From contig SKUG01000096.1 in the NCBI GenBank assembly GCA_007122215.1, forward strand, positions 1 through 19,445: DNA of 19,445 nt. The letters run 5' to 3'. The notes beneath the pieces are model-generated. The model had not been told where the DNA came from and made no database searches. It saw nothing but the letters and a program-made list of their open reading frames with translations. Made by a program: the position numbers and the translations under genes. The first letter of the stretch is position 1; each line of letters starts with the position of its first letter. The stretch is from Thermoleophilia bacterium (GTDB lineage: Bacteria; Actinomycetota; Thermoleophilia; Gaiellales; SKUG01). Of this stretch, positions 14,437 through 19,445 are shown piece by piece.

Positions 14437-15742
14437 GCTGGCGGGGGTGCTCCCGCCCGGCGCCTGCGACATCGACGGGCAGCTCGCGATCGGGGGCGTG
14501 CGGCTCGGCGACCTCGCGAGCGAGCACGGCACCCCGCTGCACGTCTACGACGAGGATGCCCTGCGCACGGCGCTGTCGGAGGTTGCCGCCGGCCTGGAGT
14601 CGTATCCGGGGCGATTCCGGATCGCCTATGCGACGAAGGCCTTTGCCGCGCGGGCGATGCTCGAGCTCGTCGCTGCTGGCGGGCACGGCGCGGACGTCGC
14701 CAGCGAGGGCGAGCTCGCCGTGGCGCTGGCCGCCGGGATGGACCCGGCGCTGCTGGTGGTGCACGGCAACGCGAAGACGCCGGCCCAGCTGCGGGCGGCG
14801 GTCGGGGCGGGTGCCGGCCTGGTGGTCGTCGACAGCATCGGCGAGCTCGACCAGCTCGCTGCGACCGCAGCCGCGGCAGGACGCCGGCAGGCGGTGCTGC
14901 TGCGGGTCACGCCCGGCATCGACGCCGACACCCACGCGGCGATCCGCACCGGCCACGACGGCTCGAAGTTCGGCATCCCCCCGCGCGAGGTGCGAGCGGC
15001 GTGGGCCGGAGCCGGGCGCTGGCCGTCGCTGCTGCTGCAGGGCATCCACCTGCACGTGGGCTCCCAGCTGCTCGACCCCGGCACCTTCGAGGTGGCAGCC
15101 CGCTGGGCCGCGAGCTTCAGCCAGCAGCTCGCCGAGGCCGGCCCGGACGTCACCACGCTCGACATGGGCGGCGGGCTCGGCATCGCCTACCTGCCCGGAG
15201 CGGCAGCGCCGAGCCCTCGTGCGTGGGCTGCGAGCGTTGCCACGGCCGTCGCTCAGGGGTTCCAGGAGGCCGGCCTCGCGCTGCCGGAGCTCGTGGTCGA
15301 GCCGGGCCGCTGCATCGCCGGACGGGCCGGGGTCACGCTGTACGCCGCGTGCTCGACCAAGGAGGTCCCGGGCCGGCGGATCGTCGGGGTCGATGGCGGC
15401 ATGAGCGACAACCCCCGACCGATGCTCTACGGGGCGCGATATACCTGTGTGCCCGTGTCCGAGCCAGCGCCGGGCGTGCCCACCCGCAGCTGGACGGTTG
15501 CGGGCATGCACTGCGAGTCGGGGGACGAGCTCATCCCGTCCGTCGAGATCACCGATCCGGCCGTCGGTGACGTGCTTGCGATCCCCGCCAGCGGGGCATA
15601 TGGACACTCGATGGCATCGAGCTACAACCTGCAGCTGCGCGCACCAGTCGTGTTCGTGTCCGAGGGCCGGGCGCGGCTGGTGGTGCGCCGCGAGACGATC
15701 GAGGACCTGCTGGCCCGCGAACTGTCCCGGAGCCCGATCTAG
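14420..15742 (+). CDS. lysA: Diaminopimelate decarboxylase
   Basis: A 440-residue PLP enzyme that decarboxylates meso-diaminopimelate to L-lysine. It is a fold-III alanine-racemase-like barrel. The PLP lysine is K73 (YATKAF), followed by HLHVGSQ (210-216), the glycine-rich DMGGGLG (248-254), and EPGR (294-297). CESGD (365-369) carries the catalytic cysteine, and GAYGHSMASSYN closes the active site, with His where most relatives have Tyr. The ATG at 14420 lies inside the end of lysC, so the two are translationally coupled. Its stop is followed directly by the next gene. Confidence 0.96.
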   Translation: MSRLAELAGVLPPGACDIDGQLAIGGVRLGDLASEHGTPLHVYDEDALRTALSEVAAGLESYPGRFRIAYATKAFAARAMLELVAAGGHGADVASEGELAVALAAGMDPALLVVHGNAKTPAQLRAAVGAGAGLVVVDSIGELDQLAATAAAAGRRQAVLLRVTPGIDADTHAAIRTGHDGSKFGIPPREVRAAWAGAGRWPSLLLQGIHLHVGSQLLDPGTFEVAARWAASFSQQLAEAGPDVTTLDMGGGLGIAYLPGAAAPSPRAWAASVATAVAQGFQEAGLALPELVVEPGRCIAGRAGVTLYAACSTKEVPGRRIVGVDGGMSDNPRPMLYGARYTCVPVSEPAPGVPTRSWTVAGMHCESGDELIPSVEITDPAVGDVLAIPASGAYGHSMASSYNLQLRAPVVFVSEGRARLVVRRETIEDLLARELSRSPI

Positions 15743-17068
15743 GTGGTGCTGCTCCTCATTGCCGTGGTGGCGCTGGTGATCGCGAACGGCTTCTTCGTCG
15801 CGAGCGAGTTCGCGCTGGCCCGCACCCGACCCACCCAGGTCGAGGAGTGGCAGGCCCAGGGCCGGCGCGGCGCTGGCTCGGTCCGCCACGGCATCGACCA
15901 CCTCGACGCCTACCTGGCCGCCTGCCAGCTGGGCATCACGCTGGCCAGCATCGGCCTCGGGTTCGTCGGCAAGCCGGCGTTCCAGCAGCTGCTGGCACCG
16001 CTGACCGAGCCGCTGGGTGGTGCCATCCCGGCGATCAGCGCCTATGCGATCAGCTTCTTCTTCGCGTTCTCGATCGTCACCGTGCTGCACGTGGTCTACG
16101 GCGAGCTCGCCCCGAAGTCGATGGCGATCGCACGGACCGAGTTCACCGTGCTGCGGCTGGCACCGATCCTGCGCGCCTTCTACACCGTCAGCCGGCCGCT
16201 GGTGGACACCTTCAACTGGATGGGGAACATGACGCTGCGGCCGTTTGGCGTGGAGTCGATCACCGAGTCGGGGCGCGTGCCACACTCGGTCCCCGAGCTG
16301 CGCTCGATCCTGCGGGCCAGCGCCGAGGGCGGCCACATCCACGCCCTCGGCGGGGACCTCGCGGAGATGGCCGTGCTGCTGCAGCGGCGGGATGCACGCG
16401 ACCTGATGGTGCCATCGGGCGACATGGCAGCCCTGCCGGCCGAGGCCTCCGTCGCCGATGCCGCCCGTGCGGTCACCGACAGCGGCCACGCACGGATCCC
16501 CGTGCTCGACGCCGAAGGCCACCCGACGGGACTCGTGACCGCGATCGACGTGCTCGACCGCATCAGCCGCGGGCACGCGGACGGCGACCTCTCCCCGCTG
16601 CTGCGACCGATCGAGGTCGTCCCCGAGAGCGCGAACGCCATCGACGTGCTGGCAACCCTGCGACGCCAGCGACAGCGGCTCGCGCTCGTGGCCAACGAGT
16701 ACGGCAGCATCATCGGCCTGCTCAGCATCGAGGACATCATCGAGGAGATCGTCGGCGAGCTCTACGACGAGTTCGACGCCGGCATCGACCCCGACGATCC
16801 GGAGCGGCTGCGGGCCCTGCCCGACGGCGGCTGGTCGGTGCCGGGCGACTTCCCCGTCGGCGGCATGGAATCGGTCGGGGTGGAGCTGCCCGAGGGCGAC
16901 TACGCGACGGTCAGCGGCCTGGTCACCGACCGGCTCGGGCGCATCTGCGAGGTCGGGGACACGGTGGCGGTCCCGGGCTGGCACCTCAAGGTCACCGAGA
17001 CCGGCAACAACGTCGCCGCCCGCGTCGAGGTGCTGCCGGCCGCCGCCTCGGACGACGATGACGACTGA
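15743..17068 (+). CDS. CNNM/CorC-type membrane protein (DUF21, CBS pair, CorC_HlyC domain)
   Basis: A 441-residue protein often labelled hemolysin, but related to magnesium/cobalt efflux or sensing proteins (CNNM, CorC, MpfA). The DUF21 membrane domain (1-185) has hydrophobic segments at 2-19, about 58-77 and 95-118 and the conserved SEFAL (21-25) and GELAPK (120-125). A CBS pair spans about 215-335, with EYGSIIGLLSIEDIIEEIVGE at its end. The C-terminal CorC_HlyC domain spans about 350-432, before an acidic tail. The GTG start abuts the lysA stop codon with no gap. Ion specificity cannot be decided from sequence. Confidence 0.92.
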   Translation: MVLLLIAVVALVIANGFFVASEFALARTRPTQVEEWQAQGRRGAGSVRHGIDHLDAYLAACQLGITLASIGLGFVGKPAFQQLLAPLTEPLGGAIPAISAYAISFFFAFSIVTVLHVVYGELAPKSMAIARTEFTVLRLAPILRAFYTVSRPLVDTFNWMGNMTLRPFGVESITESGRVPHSVPELRSILRASAEGGHIHALGGDLAEMAVLLQRRDARDLMVPSGDMAALPAEASVADAARAVTDSGHARIPVLDAEGHPTGLVTAIDVLDRISRGHADGDLSPLLRPIEVVPESANAIDVLATLRRQRQRLALVANEYGSIIGLLSIEDIIEEIVGELYDEFDAGIDPDDPERLRALPDGGWSVPGDFPVGGMESVGVELPEGDYATVSGLVTDRLGRICEVGDTVAVPGWHLKVTETGNNVAARVEVLPAAASDDDDD

Positions 17069-17924
17069 GCCCGGCACGGTGCCGTGGCTCATCGAGCCCG
17101 CCGCGCTCGAGTCTATCGCAGGCCACCTGCGCCGGGCCGGCTGCCCGGATCCCGTCCTCTTCATCGGCGAGCGAGTCGGCAACCTGCCGGTCCGCATCCC
17201 CACCGGGCGCCCCGCGACGGTCGTGCTGTGCGGCGACCCGGCCGGGATGGATGCGGCAGCGGCCGACACCCTCCCGCACCTCGACGCCGGCTCCCGGGCC
17301 TGCGCGCTGGACTGGGCACCTGCCGCGTGGACGGGCCACTGCCGCACGGACGCCGTCGCCGGGCACGCGGTCCAGCTCCTGGACGAGGTCGGCAGCTGCC
17401 GCCCCGTCGCGGGCTTCCACGAGTCGGCGATCGTGGCGATCGCAGCACCGGACTACGAGGGATTCCTCGTGGCCTGGCTGCACGCCCGCGTCGACCTGCC
17501 CGACCTCGAGGTCGGGCCGTCCCGCGAGCTGGAGGGATGCGTCTCCTGCCACCTCGCGGATGCGCCCCTGCTGGCCGGCCAGCGCCGGGGCATCGACATC
17601 GAGCTGCACCCGGATGCCTGGCCCCGGGACGAATGCGTGCAGGGCAGCGTCGAGGCCCGCGACCCGACAGGGAGCGTCCTGGCCCGCCTGCAGCTCACCC
17701 TCGCACGGGATCCGCTGGTGAGCTGCGTGGCGCAGGCCGCGCGCCCTGACGGCTCCCGCCCCGAGCGCGCGGCCTGGCTGGCAGCGCAGTCCCTGGCCGA
17801 GGGCCGGATGCGACCGCGCGCGGCAGCAGCAGCAATCCAGCGCGCGAACCTCGCCACCCTGCTGGGCTCGGGCCGGCTGGGCAGCCTCTGGCGACGGCTC
17901 CGACGGCGGCGGCAGGGCCGGTGA
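17058..17924 (+). CDS. Cys-rich protein of unknown function in the lys operon
   Basis: A 288-residue protein without signal peptide or clear membrane helix. I do not recognise the family. It has nine cysteines (29, 58, 82, 95, 114, 161, 164, 193, 223), many followed by polar residues, including a C-V-S-C-H at 161-165. The region around 120-225 alternates hydrophobic and charged residues like a beta sandwich. The end is strongly basic (WRRLRRRRQGR). It overlaps the CBS gene by 11 bp and the methyltransferase gene by 4 bp, so the three are translationally coupled. The neighbouring methyltransferase suggests the two may act together, but no activity can be claimed. Confidence 0.75.
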   Translation: MTTEPGTVPWLIEPAALESIAGHLRRAGCPDPVLFIGERVGNLPVRIPTGRPATVVLCGDPAGMDAAAADTLPHLDAGSRACALDWAPAAWTGHCRTDAVAGHAVQLLDEVGSCRPVAGFHESAIVAIAAPDYEGFLVAWLHARVDLPDLEVGPSRELEGCVSCHLADAPLLAGQRRGIDIELHPDAWPRDECVQGSVEARDPTGSVLARLQLTLARDPLVSCVAQAARPDGSRPERAAWLAAQSLAEGRMRPRAAAAAIQRANLATLLGSGRLGSLWRRLRRRRQGR

Positions 17925-18718
17925 CGTTCGGGGCGCACATTCCCGGCGTGCAGCTGACCGACGGGCACCGCGCGGCGGCGCTGGACCTGGCCGGCCTGCA
18001 GGCGGGCGAGCAGTACCTCGAGCTCGGAAGCGGGATTGGCCGGGGCCTCGTCGCTGCCGCCCGCCGGGGAGCGAGCGCGCGCGGGGTCGAGCTGCTCGAG
18101 GATGCCTGCACGCAGTCCCGTGCGGCAGCGAGGGCGGCGGGCGTTGCCGACCAGGTCGAGGTCATCCGCGGCGACCTGCTCGAGCACGACGTCTCCGATG
18201 CCGACGTGATCCTCCTCCACCTCGGGCCGGCCTTCCACGACCTGCTCGCCACCCACCTCGCACCGCGAGTCGCCGACACCGTCCGCATCGTCGCCTGCGG
18301 CTGGCCCGTCGAGCCGTGGATCCCCCGCGCGACCACCATCGCCCCCGAGCATCCGGCGTGGCGGTATGAGCCTCGCTCGGCTGCAGGCGCGCTCGTGCTC
18401 GATGCCTCGCCGGTACGGGCCTGCCAGCGAGCCGGGAGCTGCATCCTCGGGGTCCGGGCACGCGCAGGGATCGACCTCGAGGACCTTGTCCTGGAGGTCG
18501 GGACCGGCAGCAGCAGCTGGCAGGTCCACCCCAGTGGCCCGCGCTGGCTCGCTGCCGGGCAGGGCTGCTGGTGGACGCTCAGCGGGCCCGCCAACACCCG
18601 TGGTGCCGCTGGCCACCACGTGAACGTTCGCGCCCACGCACGCCTGCCAGCCCTGCACGACCACGCCGCTGCCGCTACGCTGCAGTCATGGACGATCGAC
18701 CTGCAGGCACGCCACTGA
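17921..18718 (+). CDS. Class I SAM-dependent methyltransferase, FAM173-like
   Basis: A 265-residue protein. The Rossmann SAM-binding motif is LELGSGIGR at 33-41, followed by the acidic ribose-binding strand GVELLED and the motif GDLLEHDVSDADVILLHLGP. This order, with a preceding helix that starts LTDGHRAAALDLAGL, resembles the FAM173/ATPSCKMT-like protein lysine methyltransferases and their bacterial relatives. The second half (about 170-265) is an extension I do not recognise. It starts at GTG within the GTGA overlap with the preceding gene. Its last 31 bases overlap the next gene. The substrate is unknown; the partner gene next to it is a possible target. Confidence 0.8.
   Translation: MTFGAHIPGVQLTDGHRAAALDLAGLQAGEQYLELGSGIGRGLVAAARRGASARGVELLEDACTQSRAAARAAGVADQVEVIRGDLLEHDVSDADVILLHLGPAFHDLLATHLAPRVADTVRIVACGWPVEPWIPRATTIAPEHPAWRYEPRSAAGALVLDASPVRACQRAGSCILGVRARAGIDLEDLVLEVGTGSSSWQVHPSGPRWLAAGQGCWWTLSGPANTRGAAGHHVNVRAHARLPALHDHAAAATLQSWTIDLQARH
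18676..18687 (+). promoter_or_regulatory. Leaderless promoter inside the methyltransferase gene
   Basis: TACGCT at 18676-18681 is followed by exactly six bases and the ATG at 18688. This gives the final gene its own start within the coding end of the methyltransferase gene. No Shine-Dalgarno sequence is seen before the ATG. Confidence 0.5.
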
Positions 18719-19445
18719 GGATCCTCGTGCTCGGCGCAACCGGCTACGTGGGGGCCCGGCTCGTGCCCGAGCTGCTCGCCAACGGCCACCGCGTGCGCGG
18801 GGCATCCCGCTCGGCCGGCAAGCTCGATGCGCGCGACTGGGCAGCGAACGGGGCGTTCGAGTCGGTGGTGGTGGACGTCCTCGACCCTGGCACCATCGCC
18901 GAGGCGATGACCGACGTGGACGTCGTCTACTACCTGGTGCACTCGATGGGTCGCGGACACGGCGACTTCGCCCAGTCCGACGCCGCGGCAGCCCGCAACG
19001 TGGCCCACGCCGCCGCCGAGGCCGGCGTGCGCCGGATCATCTACCTCAGCGGGCTCGGGCGCGAGGACGACCAGCTCTCCGAGCACCTGGCCAGCCGCCA
19101 CGAGACCGGCCGCGAGCTGGCACGCGGCAGCGTCCCGGTGACCGAGCTGCGCGCAGCGATCATCGTGGGCTCGGGCAGCGCGTCCTTCGAGATCATGCGC
19201 GACCTGGTCGGCAAGCTGCCGCTGATGATCACCCCGCGCTGGCTGCGGACGCGCTGCGAGCCGATCGCCATCCGGGACGTGATCGCCTACCTCGTGGGCG
19301 TGCTCGACGAGCCCCGCACGATCGGGGAGGTGCTGGAGATCGGCGGCGGGGAGGTGCATGAGTACCGGGAGCTGCTCGCCACCTGCGGCGAGGTCTACGG
19401 CCGCCGCCCGCGCATCCTCACCAACGGAAGAGCGCGTGTAGAAGA
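18688..19445 (+). CDS. NAD(P)-binding atypical SDR, DUF2867 type, truncated by the window edge
   Basis: About 245 residues are visible before the sequence becomes suspect. The N-terminus RILVLGATGYVGARLVPELL has the GxxGxxG dinucleotide-binding motif (G16, G19, G22). VYYLVHSMG, then RRIIYLSGLG, ELRAAIIVGSGSASFEIMR and PRWLRTRCEPIAIRDV follow in the order of the SDR family that carries a DUF2867 domain C-terminally. Those proteins are about 480 residues, so half is missing. The true reaction is unknown. The start overlaps the methyltransferase gene by 31 bp and has a leaderless promoter. The last seven codons (from 19425) derive from likely adapter sequence and are not reliable. Confidence 0.88.
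   Translation, partial: MDDRPAGTPLRILVLGATGYVGARLVPELLANGHRVRGASRSAGKLDARDWAANGAFESVVVDVLDPGTIAEAMTDVDVVYYLVHSMGRGHGDFAQSDAAAARNVAHAAAEAGVRRIIYLSGLGREDDQLSEHLASRHETGRELARGSVPVTELRAAIIVGSGSASFEIMRDLVGKLPLMITPRWLRTRCEPIAIRDVIAYLVGVLDEPRTIGEVLEIGGGEVHEYRELLATCGEVYGRRPRILTNGRARVE
19425..19445. other. Probable residual Illumina adapter at the contig end
   Basis: CGGAAGAGCG (19425-19434) followed by CGTGTAG (19435-19441) matches the TruSeq universal adapter read-through, which has one extra T between those blocks. AAGA then resembles its continuation. Related SDR proteins normally continue with Val-Pro after the Arg-Ile-Leu-Thr just before this point, so the real sequence probably ends near 19424. 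Confidence 0.8.

Noticed and set aside
14108..17347. A 1079-codon open frame on the minus strand
   Set aside because: It is antisense to lysC, lysA, the CBS gene and the start of the Cys-rich gene, all clearly coding on the plus strand. Its translation is low-complexity (Asp, Arg, Gly, His, Gln) as expected for an antisense frame in high-GC DNA.
17538..17552. CXXCH motif (CVSCH) in the Cys-rich protein as a cytochrome c haem site
   Set aside because: The protein has no signal peptide or membrane anchor, needed for cytochrome c maturation, and no other cytochrome features. The motif is more likely part of a general cysteine-rich pattern.
1..19445. Mobile elements, CRISPR arrays, tRNA or rRNA genes, prophage or defence systems
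   Set aside because: I looked for regular spaced repeats, terminal inverted repeats, transposase or integrase motifs and tRNA-like cloverleafs and found none that I could support.

Overview
This is a high-GC (about 70 percent by eye) window from an actinobacterium, most likely the class Thermoleophilia (Solirubrobacterales/Gaiellales type). The clues are the dense high-GC coding, a CarD regulator, actinobacterial leaderless promoters (TANNNT, six bases, then the start codon), and a secreted protein whose N-terminus (SPALIVATLALVVALGG) plus decapeptide repeat I associate with that class. The genes are ordinary chromosomal ones. I see no phage, transposon, CRISPR, tRNA or rRNA. The last 21 bases look like residual Illumina adapter, so the right edge is probably the end of a draft or metagenome contig.

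Layout. 1-3120: the tail of an unknown gene, an ECF sigma factor, a multi-pass membrane protein, and a convergent short-chain dehydrogenase. 3193-6756: an OmpR-type response regulator facing, tail to tail with a 49-bp overlap, a large soluble hybrid histidine kinase (PAS, HisKA, HATPase, receiver, HPt); together they could form a full phosphorelay. 6757-9366: a secreted beta-propeller-like protein with a Trp-rich tail, a possible 26-residue membrane microprotein under a palindromic promoter, and a four-helix membrane protein. 9367-9998: a cold-shock protein behind a strikingly structured leader (four consecutive hairpins) and followed by two strong terminator-like hairpins. 10087-13021, minus strand: a secreted repeat protein, CarD, then peptide chain release factor 3.

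13111 to the end, plus strand: a compact run of lysC, lysA, a CNNM/CorC-type CBS protein, an unknown Cys-rich protein, a class I methyltransferase and a truncated DUF2867-type SDR. Neighbouring genes in this run abut or overlap, which suggests an operon that joins lysine/diaminopimelate synthesis to membrane and housekeeping functions. The final gene also has its own leaderless promoter. lysC carries a strong internal ribosome-binding site at the position expected for the separately translated regulatory beta subunit known from corynebacterial and bacillary aspartokinases.

I do not see an obvious new multi-gene defence or metabolic system. The best candidates for undescribed biology are small: the cold-shock leader RNA, the microprotein with its operator-like promoter, the hairpin at the start codon of the membrane gene next to the ECF sigma factor, and the Cys-rich orphan protein in the lys operon.
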